Below the pieces are notes generated by a model that ran no database searches, had not been told where the DNA came from, and was given only the letters and a program-made list of their open reading frames with translations. The translations under genes and the position numbers were made by a program. 64,000 nucleotides of DNA from Nonlabens tegetincola (GTDB lineage: Bacteria; Bacteroidota; Bacteroidia; Flavobacteriales; Flavobacteriaceae), in assembly GCF_002954355.1 (NCBI RefSeq), contig NZ_MQVV01000016.1, positions 372,001 through 436,000 of the forward strand. The letters are read 5' to 3'. Positions 19,278 to 28,102 of the stretch are shown here, in pieces. Numbering within the stretch: the first letter of the stretch is position 1; the number at the start of each line of letters is the position of its first letter.

Positions 19278-19316
19278 ATAATTGTGATACGATTTTAAAA
19301 TGAGGTAGGTTATTTA

Positions 19317-19338
19317 TTACGCTTTCGCGAAAGCGTAA
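19317..19338. repeat. Palindrome copy 5 (intergenic, 22-base form)
   Basis: Core CGCTTTCGCGAAAGCG at 19320-19335 with TTA/TAA flanks. It lies in the gap between the divergent exonuclease gene (minus) and the small secreted-protein gene (plus). Confidence 0.95.
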
Positions 19339-19464
19339 CCATCAACTTTCAAGTAACTGGTAATTACACCATACCCTATTCCAATATGATTATTATTATT
19401 TTTACAAATATACCGGTTAACAATTTTTAGGCATGGTATATGCTTATTAAAAGTAAACAGATTC

Positions 19465-19851
19465 ATGAAAGCATTATTAACAATTCTTACTCTCTTTTTT
19501 TTAGGTTCTCAACAAAATCCTCATGAAGGAATACTAATCACAATTAAAAAGGACCGTCGCAGCATTACCTACGTCGCAGAAAATATTACCGATAAGGATT
19601 TAGATTTGTTCTTTATGGTTAAAAGTGAAGGTTTTAGGCGTAGTGCAGACCGACCAATAATTAAAACCATTCCTGCAAAAGATAAGGTAGATCTAATTCA
19701 ATTAATTCCTCTCAAAAATCGTAGAGACACCGTTCATAGTTATACCGCTATCGTTACAAAACCAGAAAATAATTTGAATATCACAAAAGGTGATAGTATT
19801 TCATTAAAGACCAATCGAGCTGCAGAAAAGGTGAAAAAGAAAACATTATAA
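19465..19851 (+). CDS. Small secreted protein of unknown function
   Basis: A 128-residue protein beginning with a short hydrophobic signal (MKALLTILTLFFLG). The mature part is mostly predicted beta strands (GILITIKKDRRSITYVAENI) with a basic tail (RAAEKVKKKTL). I recognise no family or motif. It points away from the exonuclease gene and its end overlaps the 3' end of the hemolysin III gene by 6 bases, a tail-to-tail arrangement. The alternating strand pattern may indicate a single beta-sandwich domain, but that is a guess. Confidence 0.7.
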   Translation: MKALLTILTLFFLGSQQNPHEGILITIKKDRRSITYVAENITDKDLDLFFMVKSEGFRRSADRPIIKTIPAKDKVDLIQLIPLKNRRDTVHSYTAIVTKPENNLNITKGDSISLKTNRAAEKVKKKTL

Positions 19852-20472
19852 GGTAAATACTAGTAAGTAGTGACTGAAGCTACCTGCCAAAACGAATAAA
19901 TGCCAAATTACATGGTTAAAATATAGTTTGTTCCAAGCGTAGAAAACTATTCCTACTGTAAAAAAGACTCCGCCAGCTATTAAATACGTAAGTTGATCCT
20001 CAGAAAACTCTCTAGTAACCGTGTCAATATCTAGGACGACTAACCATCCCATTACCAAGTAAAGTAAGCTGGAAAAGGCTTCAAATTTTCCTGTAAAAAA
20101 CAACTTCCATATGGTGCCGAACAAAGCGATAGACCAGACAGCAATAAGAATAGTAGGCCCATTGCTATCCCATAAAACCGATAGACAAATAGGCGTATAG
20201 GTTCCTGCTATGGACAAGTATATAGCAATATGATCAGCTTTACGCAATTTAAATTTCAGCTTACCAGGAATTACGTAATGATAGGCTGTGGATGCGGTGT
20301 ATAAGAAAACTTGTGATACAAAATAAATTACTGTTCCCAGTTTTAAATTGAAATAATCAGTTTGATAATCTGAAAAAAGATAATAGATAGAAAAGGCTAG
20401 GAATAAAAGAATTCCTATCCCATGCGTTGCGACATTCCAATTTTCCTCTTGGGCGGTTTGAGCTCTTCCCAC
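19846..20472 (-). CDS. Hemolysin III / PAQR-family membrane protein
   Basis: A 208-residue protein with seven predicted membrane helices. The N-terminal NVATHGIGILLF, the STAYHYV block near 70 and the C-terminal NHVIWHLFVLAGSFSHY carry the conserved His residues of the hemolysin III (YqfA/PAQR) family, which resemble a membrane metal-hydrolase site. The biological role of bacterial members is poorly known. The start is GTG at 20472, sharing one base with the TAG stop of the flavin oxidoreductase gene, so the two are translationally coupled. Confidence 0.88.
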   Translation of the reverse strand: MGRAQTAQEENWNVATHGIGILLFLAFSIYYLFSDYQTDYFNLKLGTVIYFVSQVFLYTASTAYHYVIPGKLKFKLRKADHIAIYLSIAGTYTPICLSVLWDSNGPTILIAVWSIALFGTIWKLFFTGKFEAFSSLLYLVMGWLVVLDIDTVTREFSEDQLTYLIAGGVFFTVGIVFYAWNKLYFNHVIWHLFVLAGSFSHYLLVFTL

Positions 20473-21422
20473 TAGAAATTGACTTTAGATAATTCTTGTT
20501 TTGCGGTATTGAACTCGTTTATCATATTTTCAACAACTTGTGCCGCTGGAATTATATCATCTATAAGTCCAGAAATTTGTCCGATTTCCAACTCACCTTC
20601 GTTCATATCTCCTTCAAACATTCCTTTTTTTGCCCTAGCTCTTCCTAATAATTGTTTAAGATCTTCAATACTTGGATTTGAAGTATATAACTCTTGAACA
20701 TCTTGCCAAAATTTATTTCTTAATAAACGTACTGGGGCAAGCTCTTTTAAGGTGAGATGAGTGGCTCCTTCACCAGCATCAACAACTGCTTGTTTAAAAG
20801 ACATATGGCTACTAGCTTCATGGGTGGCTACAAATCTACTTCCTACTTGTACACCATCGGCTCCTAAAGCCATAGCTGCAAGCATTCCTTGACCTGTGGC
20901 TATTCCACCTGCTGCCATAAGCGGGATATCAATTGCTTTGGCAACTTGTGGTATTAAAGTAAGCGTCGTACTTTCTTCTCTTCCATTATGTCCACCAGCT
21001 TCAAAACCTTCTGCAACTATAGCATCAACTCCAGCTTCCTGAGCTTTTAATGCGAATTTTACAGAGCTCACTACATGAACCACCTTTATACCAGCTTCCT
21101 TCAGAATAGGTGTATACGTTTTAGGATTTCCGGCGCTTGTAAAAACGATAGGCACTTTTTCTTCAATAATTATTTCGAGAATTTGATCCAAATCTGCATA
21201 CAATAGTGGAATATTAACTCCATAAGGTTTATGAGTACTATTTTTAGTTTTTTGAATGTGTTCCTTAAGTACATGAGGATACATGGATCCTGCACCTAGT
21301 AAACCTAATCCACCTGCATTACTTACAGCACTTACCAATTTGTGACCACTTGCCCATATCATTCCACCTTGAATAATGGGATATTTAATATTAAATAATT
21401 CAGTAATTCTCCTAGGATTCAT
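20472..21422 (-). CDS. Nitronate monooxygenase / YrpB-type FMN oxidoreductase
   Basis: A 316-residue TIM-barrel flavoprotein of the 2-nitropropane dioxygenase-like family. It has the N-terminal YPIIQGGMIWASGHKLVSAV, the EGFEAGGHNGRE loop near 137-148, and phosphate-binding GGIATGQGMLAAMALGADGVQVGSRF near 172-197. Members bind FMN and oxidise nitronates or act as enoyl reductases; the true substrate here cannot be told. It is the upstream partner of the hemolysin III gene, with a one-base overlap. Confidence 0.9.
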   Translation of the reverse strand: MNPRRITELFNIKYPIIQGGMIWASGHKLVSAVSNAGGLGLLGAGSMYPHVLKEHIQKTKNSTHKPYGVNIPLLYADLDQILEIIIEEKVPIVFTSAGNPKTYTPILKEAGIKVVHVVSSVKFALKAQEAGVDAIVAEGFEAGGHNGREESTTLTLIPQVAKAIDIPLMAAGGIATGQGMLAAMALGADGVQVGSRFVATHEASSHMSFKQAVVDAGEGATHLTLKELAPVRLLRNKFWQDVQELYTSNPSIEDLKQLLGRARAKKGMFEGDMNEGELEIGQISGLIDDIIPAAQVVENMINEFNTAKQELSKVNF

Positions 21423-21494
21423 TATTGAGTATTAGTTTTTGTAAAAATAAGAATTGAAGTCTTTAACAGGATTATAAACTATAATAAAACACAA

Positions 21495-21520
21495 AAGCCA
21501 GGTAATTTATAACCTGGCTT
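21495..21520 (-). terminator. Terminator after the cyclophilin-FKBP gene
   Basis: A perfect 9-bp stem, AAGCCAGGT (21495-21503) with ACCTGGCTT (21512-21520), and an 8-base loop. On the minus strand a T-rich tract follows. It lies just past the stop codon at 21546. Confidence 0.8.
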
Positions 21521-21545
21521 ATTTATAAAATCTGGAAGCTCTATT

Positions 21546-22478
21546 TTACTTTACGTCCATTAATTCAACGTCAAAAACAAGAACAGCATTTGGTGGGATT
21601 ACTCCACCAGCTCCTGAAGCTCCATATCCTAAGTGAGAAGGAATAACTAATCTTGCTTTGTCTCCTACTTTTAATAGAGAGATTCCTTCATCCCAACCTG
21701 GAATTACTTGTCCCATCCCTAATGGAAAATCAATAGGCTGATTACGACTGTATGAAGAATCAAATACCTTTCCATTTGCAAGCATTCCTTTGTAATGTAC
21801 ACTTACAGTTTTACCTTTTTCTGCTTGTTTGCCTTCTCCATGGTTGATTATTTGATAACGCAATCCGCTTTCAGTTTTATTAAATCCAGCTGCGATCTCT
21901 TCTAATTCTTGTTCTGCTTGTTTTTTGGCTTGCTCTTCTCTTGCTCGAGCTGCTCCTTCAAATTGTCTAAAAGATTCTACTGCGTTAAACGCTTCGGCAT
22001 TTTCACCTTGTCTTAAGATAGATACTTTTTTAATTTCATCTCCTTGTTCTATCGCATCAACTACATCTTGACCTTCCATCACCTTTCCAAATACAGTATG
22101 CTTGTCATCTAACCAAGCTGTTTCTACATGTGTAATGAAAAACTGAGAACCATTTGTTCCTGGACCAGCATTGGCCATACTAAGAATTCCAGGACCATCG
22201 TGACGTAATTCTGGATGGAACTCATCATCAAATTTATATCCTGGTCCACCAGCACCTGTTCCTTGTGGATCACCACCTTGAATCATAAAATCAGGAATTA
22301 CTCGATGAAATTTTAATCCATCGTAGTAAGGTGTTCCTTGAGGCTTTGCCTGGTTCTCTAAATTACCTTCGGCTAGTGCCACAAAGTTTCCTACAGTTCC
22401 AGGAGTTTTGTCATAATGTAATTGCACCAAAATTTCTCCTTTGGTAGTATTAAATTTTGCGTATAATCCTTCTTGCAT
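21546..22478 (-). CDS. Cyclophilin-FKBP fusion peptidyl-prolyl isomerase
   Basis: The 310-residue protein joins two prolyl isomerase families. Residues about 5-150 are a cyclophilin with [14 protein letters not shown], the [10 protein letters not shown] motif and [13 protein letters not shown] charged helical linker (about 165-195) follows, and residues about 200-310 are an FKBP domain with [16 protein letters not shown] and [15 protein letters not shown]. Dual-family immunophilins of this order are known from Flavobacterium. There is no signal peptide, so it should help proteins fold in the cytosol. It has its own -7 promoter element and terminator and so is probably a single-gene unit. Confidence 0.93.
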   Translation of the reverse strand: MQEGLYAKFNTTKGEILVQLHYDKTPGTVGNFVALAEGNLENQAKPQGTPYYDGLKFHRVIPDFMIQGGDPQGTGAGGPGYKFDDEFHPELRHDGPGILSMANAGPGTNGSQFFITHVETAWLDDKHTVFGKVMEGQDVVDAIEQGDEIKKVSILRQGENAEAFNAVESFRQFEGAARAREEQAKKQAEQELEEIAAGFNKTESGLRYQIINHGEGKQAEKGKTVSVHYKGMLANGKVFDSSYSRNQPIDFPLGMGQVIPGWDEGISLLKVGDKARLVIPSHLGYGASGAGGVIPPNAVLVFDVELMDVK

Positions 22479-22497
22479 TTCTAAATTTTTATAGTTG

Positions 22498-22505
22498 CAA
22501 AGATA
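22498..22505 (-). promoter_or_regulatory. Probable -7 element of the cyclophilin-FKBP gene
   Basis: The minus strand reads TATCTTTG, a full match to TAnnTTTG, 20 bases upstream of the ATG at 22478. A -33 TTG at the usual distance was not found. Confidence 0.6.
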
Positions 22506-22599
22506 CGTTGTTCAATTAAGTATTTCTTTGAGATTTCTACTTTGGAAAGATGAGTAATATTAAGTATTTTACATACCAAACTTTTAAACCAACCAAATT

Positions 22600-23235
22600 A
22601 TGACAAGAGCAGAACAACTCGCCTTCTGTAATCAATGTGTAAATCGTAAAATGGATCTTGAAAAAGGTATGCTGTGTAGCTTTACTAATGAAAGGGCAAA
22701 TTTTGATCCAGTTTGCGAGAAATATGAAAAGGACCCGACCTACATAAATCGTACTACACCAGTAGAAGCTGGATTACAAATCACTTCACAACAATTCGAA
22801 AAACTAAAAACAGAACAAAATTTACCTCTTGGAATAACAGCTGCATTGATCACAGGAATAGTTGGTTCTATTTTATGGGCTCTAATCACAAATTCAACTG
22901 GTTACCAAATAGGTTACATGGCTGTGGCAATAGGGTTTGCAGTAGGGTTTGCTAACCGTGTTGCTGGAAAAGGCGTTGAACAATATTTTGGAATTATTGG
23001 AGCTTCAATTGCATTATTGAGCTGCGTCGTTGGAAATTTTCTCAGTATTATAGGAATGATAGCAGATAGTGAAGGATTAGGTTACATGGAAACATTAAAC
23101 CTATTTGACTGGTCATTATTTTTTCCAATAATGGCAGAAACCTTTAGTGTTATGGATATATTATTTTATGGCTTTGCGGCTTACGGAGGTTATAAATATT
23201 CTTTTAGGAATTTAGAACCAGAGGATTTAAAATAA
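22600..23235 (+). CDS. Membrane protein with N-terminal cysteine cluster
   Basis: A 211-residue protein. The first 45 residues are soluble and carry Cys10, Cys13, Cys27 and Cys39 (CNQCVNRKMDL...LCSF...VCEKY), a spacing suitable for a zinc ribbon. Four hydrophobic segments follow (about 78-97, 103-120, 129-153, 180-200), including GITAALITGIVGSILWALI. I recognise no named family beyond this layout. It points toward a shared bidirectional terminator with the next gene. Confidence 0.75.
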   Translation: MTRAEQLAFCNQCVNRKMDLEKGMLCSFTNERANFDPVCEKYEKDPTYINRTTPVEAGLQITSQQFEKLKTEQNLPLGITAALITGIVGSILWALITNSTGYQIGYMAVAIGFAVGFANRVAGKGVEQYFGIIGASIALLSCVVGNFLSIIGMIADSEGLGYMETLNLFDWSLFFPIMAETFSVMDILFYGFAAYGGYKYSFRNLEPEDLK

Positions 23236-23250
23236 TCTAGATTGAAAATA

Positions 23251-23277
23251 AAACAGCCGCTCGTTGAGCGGCTGTTT
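23251..23277. terminator. Bidirectional terminator between convergent genes
   Basis: A 12-bp perfect stem, AAACAGCCGCTC (23251-23262) with GAGCGGCTGTTT (23266-23277), and a 3-base loop. A T-rich tail exists on each strand. It separates the convergent genes ending at 23235 and 23282. Confidence 0.85.
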
Positions 23278-23281
23278 GTTA

Positions 23282-23827
23282 TTATTGAGACTTTCTTTCA
23301 AAGAAAACTCCATTATCGAATGCATCGTCATCATCTGGGAAGTGACCAAAATCTTGATTTGTACCGCTGTTTCTATATGGATTAACATATCCTCTAGCAG
23401 CAATTAACTTTCCACGACGGTTGTAGCGCACATCAAGTCCACCTACTCTACTTAACCAACCTCTTGTATAATCTACTCTTATGTTTCCTACTTTTCTTAC
23501 ACGTCCACGAGAATCATAGAAAATACGAGTATTTCCAATTTTAGTTACCTCACCGTATCGATTATATCTTATTAAGTTATTTCTTGTAGCGACTCTTCTT
23601 CCTCTTATTCTGCGATCGCTACTACGGATACCTGCGTCAAATGATAATCTACCTGTAGGAGATATTGCATAATCCACTCCTCGATGATTAAAAATAACTG
23701 CTTGTGAATTACGTATTCTATGGTTATGATTTTCAAAATCATGACTGTCACTCTTATTGATTTCAAAAGCTGAGGCATAGTTCAAAGACATTAAACCTAG
23801 TGCCATAAATAGTAATACTTTTTTCAT
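23282..23827 (-). CDS. Secreted arginine-rich repeat protein of unknown function
   Basis: A 181-residue protein with a signal peptide (MKKVLLFMALGLMSLNYASA). The centre (about 85-150) consists of imperfect units of roughly 15-17 residues, such as IRYNRYGEVTKIGNTR, IFYDSRGRVRKVGNIR and VRYNRRGKLIAARG. Each has a Tyr, a basic R-G/Y-G turn and an I/V-G-N strand, a pattern recalling YD-type beta repeats. The tail is acidic (FPDDDDAFDNGVFF). It is very basic in the repeats, so binding to an anionic surface or polymer is possible, but no function is known to me. Proteins of this look are common in Flavobacteriia. Confidence 0.8.
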   Translation of the reverse strand: MKKVLLFMALGLMSLNYASAFEINKSDSHDFENHNHRIRNSQAVIFNHRGVDYAISPTGRLSFDAGIRSSDRRIRGRRVATRNNLIRYNRYGEVTKIGNTRIFYDSRGRVRKVGNIRVDYTRGWLSRVGGLDVRYNRRGKLIAARGYVNPYRNSGTNQDFGHFPDDDDAFDNGVFFERKSQ

Positions 23828-23960
23828 GATTTTTATGTTTTAATGATGCCTACTCTATAATGATTTTCGGCTTCCTCTATTAATTGGATTTCAAAAGCCG
23901 TGCCAGTTAGGTTTTAACTATCCAAACGAAATTATAACGAACTGATTAATAGATAAATAA

Positions 23961-23992
23961 AAAAGCTTTAAACAGATTTGTTTAAAGCTTTT
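23961..23992 (-). terminator. Terminator after recQ
   Basis: A 14-bp stem, AAAAGCTTTAAACA (23961-23974) with its complement at 23979-23992, and a 4-base loop. A T-rich tract follows on the minus strand. It is placed just after the recQ stop at 24020. Confidence 0.8.
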
Positions 23993-24019
23993 ATACACAA
24001 TAATTTATGTTTTATAACC

Positions 24020-26212
24020 CTAATTGGCTACTTCACTTATAAATTTTAATCGATATAATCTCAATTCTTCCTCTTCATAGTCACCGTCAAATTCATCCAT
24101 AGCCACATCAATCTTATCACTTTCTGATTCTAGGAAATAATCGTGAAGTTCTTCTTGTTGATCTTCATCAAGCATTTCATCAATCCAATATTGAATATTT
24201 AATTTTGTACCACTATATACGATACTTTCAAGTTCACCTATAAGCTCATTCATCTCCATTCCCTTTGCACTAGCCATATCATCAAAGCTTAATTTACGGT
24301 CAATGCTAGTGATGAAGTAAAGTTTATTTCCAGATTTTGAACCTGTACTTTTAATTACAAGGTCATCTGGTCTTGTAATATCGTTATCTTCAACATATTT
24401 TGATATCAAATCAATAAAAGGCGTACCGTATTTACGAGCCTTACCTTCACCTACACCATGAATATTTGCGAGCTCTTCCAGAGAAACTGGATATTTTGTA
24501 GCCATGTCATCAATGGAAGGATCTTGAAAAACAACATACGGTGGTACGTTCTTTTGTGCCGCTACCTTTTTACGTAAATCTTTTAGAAATTTGACAAGTT
24601 GAGTATCAACAGCACCGCCTTTTCCAGATCCAATTACCTTATCATCACTTTCACTATAACTATGATCATCGGTCATCATAAAACTTGATCCAGAAAGTAA
24701 AAATTCTTTACCTTCTTTCTTCATTTTTAAGGTACCATAGGATTCAATATCCTTACGTATATATCCTGCAACCATTATTTGACGTACCAGCGCCATCCAG
24801 TAGTTTTTATCTTTATCCTTACCACTACCAAAAAAATCATGTTGATCCAATTTATGACTGCTTATCATGGCATTAGTTTTACCCTTGATAATATTGACTA
24901 TGTCTTTGGCCTTGTATCTTTCACCAGCATCAGAAATTACTTTGAGTAATTTTTTTACATCCTCAACGGCTTCTTTTTTAGGTTTAGGGTTTTTCATGTT
25001 ATCGTCCATGTCACCGCCTTCACCTGTTTGTGGATCAAACTGCTCTCCAAAATAATGAAGAATAAACTGTCTGCGGCTCATGCTAGTTTCTGCATAGCTT
25101 ACCATTTCTTGAAGTAATGCATGACCGATTTCTTGTTCAGCAATCGGTTTTCCCGACATGAATTTTTCTAACTTCTCAATATCTTTATAAGAGTAGTAGG
25201 CAAGGCAGTGTCCTTCACCACCATCTCTTCCTGCACGACCAGTTTCTTGATAGTAAGATTCTATACTCTTTGGTATATCGTGATGAATTACAAAACGTAC
25301 ATCAGGTTTATCGATTCCCATCCCAAATGCAATTGTCGCGACTACTACATCAACGTCTTCCATTAGGAACATGTCTTGGTGATTTGCTCTTGTTTTTGCG
25401 TCGAGCCCTGCATGATAAGGAACTGCTTTTATACCATTAACTTGCAGTACTTGGGCAAGCTCTTCCACTCTTTTACGGGATAAACAATAAACGATACCAG
25501 ACTTACCGTCATTTTGTTTAATAAATCTAGTAATATCTGCATCTACTTGAGCTGTTTTAGGACGTACTTCATAGAATAAGTTTGGTCTATTAAAACTTGC
25601 CTTAAAAGTGGTAGCATCTGTTATTTGGAGGTTTTTTAAAATATCCTCTTGCACCTTTGGAGTTGCTGTTGCCGTAAGACCAATAATTGGAATGTTAGCT
25701 CCTATTCTATCAATGATTTTACGCAGGTTGCGGTATTCAGGTCTAAAATCATGACCCCATTCACTTATACAGTGCGCTTCATCTACCGCAAGAAAAGATA
25801 TTTTTTGCTCCTTGAGAAATTCTACATATTCCTCTTTGGTCAGTGACTCTGGTGCTACATACAACAATTTACATTCACCACTAGTAATATCATTCATTAC
25901 ACGTTGAACATCTGTTTTTGATAGTGAACTATTGAGTACATGCGCTACTCCATCACTATCAGAAACTCCACGTATTGCATCAACCTGATTTTTCATTAAA
26001 GCTATCAAGGGTGATACCACGATTGCAGTACCATCTTGCATAAGTGCAGGTAACTGATAACATAATGATTTACCACCACCGGTAGGCATAATGACAAAGA
26101 CATCATTACCATTAAGTAGGGTCTTGATTACATCTTTTTGTAATCCACGGAATTTATCAAATCCAAAATATTTCTTGAGGCTTTCTTCTAGAGAGACTTG
26201 TGTTTCTGCCAT
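24020..26212 (-). CDS. recQ: ATP-dependent DNA helicase RecQ
   Basis: A 730-residue superfamily 2 helicase. It has Walker A in MPTGGGKSLCYQLP (about residues 41-54), the DEAH box in VDEAHCISEWGHDFRPEY, motif VI QETGRAGRDG, a winged-helix region, and an HRDC domain near 535-610. The region that normally binds zinc (about 370-400, YAETSMSRRQFILHYFGE) has none of the four usual cysteines, although the RR and YFGE landmarks remain. About 100 further residues follow the HRDC domain with an acidic end. It acts in repair and restart of damaged replication forks. It is transcribed divergently from kdsD. Confidence 0.95.
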   Translation of the reverse strand: MAETQVSLEESLKKYFGFDKFRGLQKDVIKTLLNGNDVFVIMPTGGGKSLCYQLPALMQDGTAIVVSPLIALMKNQVDAIRGVSDSDGVAHVLNSSLSKTDVQRVMNDITSGECKLLYVAPESLTKEEYVEFLKEQKISFLAVDEAHCISEWGHDFRPEYRNLRKIIDRIGANIPIIGLTATATPKVQEDILKNLQITDATTFKASFNRPNLFYEVRPKTAQVDADITRFIKQNDGKSGIVYCLSRKRVEELAQVLQVNGIKAVPYHAGLDAKTRANHQDMFLMEDVDVVVATIAFGMGIDKPDVRFVIHHDIPKSIESYYQETGRAGRDGGEGHCLAYYSYKDIEKLEKFMSGKPIAEQEIGHALLQEMVSYAETSMSRRQFILHYFGEQFDPQTGEGGDMDDNMKNPKPKKEAVEDVKKLLKVISDAGERYKAKDIVNIIKGKTNAMISSHKLDQHDFFGSGKDKDKNYWMALVRQIMVAGYIRKDIESYGTLKMKKEGKEFLLSGSSFMMTDDHSYSESDDKVIGSGKGGAVDTQLVKFLKDLRKKVAAQKNVPPYVVFQDPSIDDMATKYPVSLEELANIHGVGEGKARKYGTPFIDLISKYVEDNDITRPDDLVIKSTGSKSGNKLYFITSIDRKLSFDDMASAKGMEMNELIGELESIVYSGTKLNIQYWIDEMLDEDQQEELHDYFLESESDKIDVAMDEFDGDYEEEELRLYRLKFISEVAN

Positions 26213-26231
26213 CCGGCGCTTGTGTTTTTGT

Positions 26232-26239
26232 TATCTTTG
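26232..26239 (+). promoter_or_regulatory. Probable -7 element of kdsD
   Basis: TATCTTTG, an exact TAnnTTTG match, 58 bases upstream of the TTG start of kdsD in the gap divergent from recQ. The -33 region is not recognisable. Confidence 0.55.
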
Positions 26240-26297
26240 TAAGCTAAATTTACGACTAAATTAGAATATTTCAAATTACTATTAAATCTTATCACTC

Positions 26298-27263
26298 TTG
26301 GATTTAGAAAATAAAGCTCTTGAAGCTGCAAAAAGAACAGTAAGCATTGAGGCACAAGCTGTTAATAATTTAATAAATAGTATTGATTCCGCTTTCGCGA
26401 AAGCGGTATTATCCATACATAATTCAAACGGTAGGGTCATCATTACTGGAATAGGTAAAAGCGCTATAATCGCGCAAAAAATGGTAGCTACCATGAACAG
26501 TACTGGGACACCAGCTATTTTCATGCATGCCGCTGATGCTATACACGGTGACCTAGGAATTATACAGAAAAATGATGTTGTTGTGTGCCTATCAAAAAGT
26601 GGTAACACTCCAGAAATAAAAGTACTTGTTCCACTAATAAAGGATTTTGGCAACCTCTTGATAGCAATTACTAGTCATAAAGATTCCTTTTTAGGTAAGG
26701 AAGCAGACTTTATACTACATGCTCCTATTGAGGAAGAGGCTTGTCCCAACGGCCTTGCTCCTACTACCAGTACAACTGCTCAACTAGTTATAGGTGATGC
26801 TCTTGCGGTAAGTCTGCTAGAATTAAAAGGGTTTAGTGATAAGGATTTTGCAAAATATCATCCAGGTGGCGCTTTAGGTAAAAAACTTTATTTAAGGGTT
26901 GATGATCTTGTTTCTCAAAATAAAAAGCCAGAAGTATCTGCAACCACTAGTTTACGTGAAGTGATCATTAATATTTCAGAAAACATGCTAGGGATGACGG
27001 TTGTGACTAGTGAGTCCAAGGCTATAGGTGTTATTACTGATGGAGATTTAAGAAGAATGCTCACTAGTGGTCGTAATATAGACGATTTACAAGCTCACGA
27101 TATAATGAGCGATCACCCTAAAACTATCGATACAGATGCGATGGCAGTTGAGGCTCGAGAAACTATGGAGGAATACAACATTTCTCAACTAGTAGCTACC
27201 AATAACGGTGAGTACGCAGGTGTTGTTCATATTCATGATTTAATAAGAGAAGGTATCTTATAA
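26298..27263 (+). CDS. kdsD: D-arabinose-5-phosphate isomerase
   Basis: A 321-residue KpsF/GutQ-type protein: a SIS sugar-isomerase domain (about 35-170, with ITGIGKSAIIAQKM, STGTPAIFMHAADAIHGDLG and CLSKSGNTPE) followed by a pair of CBS domains (about 205-320). It converts ribulose 5-phosphate to arabinose 5-phosphate, the first step to KDO of lipopolysaccharide; kdsA lies 13.6 kb further on. The start must be TTG at 26298, because the stop at 26283 and the absence of ATG leave no better choice. A palindrome copy is in frame near residues 31-36 and encodes SAFAKA, in a helix where other family members align without a gap. tatC follows after one base. Confidence 0.93.
   Translation: MDLENKALEAAKRTVSIEAQAVNNLINSIDSAFAKAVLSIHNSNGRVIITGIGKSAIIAQKMVATMNSTGTPAIFMHAADAIHGDLGIIQKNDVVVCLSKSGNTPEIKVLVPLIKDFGNLLIAITSHKDSFLGKEADFILHAPIEEEACPNGLAPTTSTTAQLVIGDALAVSLLELKGFSDKDFAKYHPGGALGKKLYLRVDDLVSQNKKPEVSATTSLREVIINISENMLGMTVVTSESKAIGVITDGDLRRMLTSGRNIDDLQAHDIMSDHPKTIDTDAMAVEARETMEEYNISQLVATNNGEYAGVVHIHDLIREGIL
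26389..26406. repeat. Palindrome copy 6 (inside kdsD)
   Basis: A perfect 18-base palindrome: the 16-base core at 26390-26405 with C and G added. In frame it reads SAFAKAV; the base triplet after the core is GTA, not TAA. Confidence 0.95.
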
Positions 27264-27264
27264 C

Positions 27265-28086
27265 ATGGCTAGAAAAAAAGTAGACCCTAACAACATGTCA
27301 TTTCTTGATCACGTAGAGGAATTGCGATGGGCAATTATACGATCTATAGGTGGCGTGCTCTTAATGGCAATTGTTGCCTTCATTTTTAAAGATGTAGTAA
27401 TCGACGGTGTTCTTCTGGGACCTAGTAAAAATGATTTTATCAGTTACCAGAAATTTTGTGAGTTTGCTAAATGGCTAGGATTTGAAAGTGAATTTTGTGA
27501 TCCTAATTTAAATTTTGCTACTCAAACTAGAAAAATGCCTGATTTATTCAGTGCTCACATTTGGACTTCGATTACGGTAGGATTTATAACCGCTTTTCCA
27601 TGGATTTTATGGCAGTTTTGGAATTTTATCTCTCCAGGGCTTAAACCAAATGAACGTAAATATTCTAAAGGGTTTATCATCGCAAGCTCATTACTGTTCT
27701 TTACTGGTGCATTGTTCGGTTATTATTTGATCGCTCCGTTATCAGTGCATTTTCTAGCTACCTATGAATTATCAGAACTTATTAAGTTTGAACCTGATTT
27801 AAATAGTTATATAGGTTTAGTAAGAGCCTGTGTTCTTTCCTGCGGAATCATGTTTGAACTACCTATAATTGTGTACTTTTTAACCAAAGTAGGATTGTGT
27901 ACACCACAAGCTATGCGCAAATACCGCAAGTTTGCACTAGTAATTGTCCTAATCGTTGCTGCTGTGATAACACCACCTGATATTCAAAGTCAGATAATAG
28001 TTGCTATACCTGTGTTAATTTTATACGAGTTAAGTGTTTTCATATCTATGTTTGTACTTTATAGACAACGTAAAAAAGTAGCCTAA
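27265..28086 (+). CDS. tatC: Twin-arginine translocase subunit TatC
   Basis: A 273-residue protein with six membrane helices. It shows the TatC landmarks MSFLDHVEELRW near the N terminus (with the functionally important Glu), PWILWQFWNFISPGLKPNERKY near 110-132, and AAVITPPDIQSQ near 233-244. The first periplasmic loop is longer than in E. coli TatC, as is usual in Bacteroidetes. It forms the receptor for folded, RR-signal proteins. It starts one base after the kdsD stop, so both are probably one transcript. No tatA is in the window. Confidence 0.96.
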   Translation: MARKKVDPNNMSFLDHVEELRWAIIRSIGGVLLMAIVAFIFKDVVIDGVLLGPSKNDFISYQKFCEFAKWLGFESEFCDPNLNFATQTRKMPDLFSAHIWTSITVGFITAFPWILWQFWNFISPGLKPNERKYSKGFIIASSLLFFTGALFGYYLIAPLSVHFLATYELSELIKFEPDLNSYIGLVRACVLSCGIMFELPIIVYFLTKVGLCTPQAMRKYRKFALVIVLIVAAVITPPDIQSQIIVAIPVLILYELSVFISMFVLYRQRKKVA

Positions 28087-28102
28087 TAAGGCATTTAATT
28101 TT

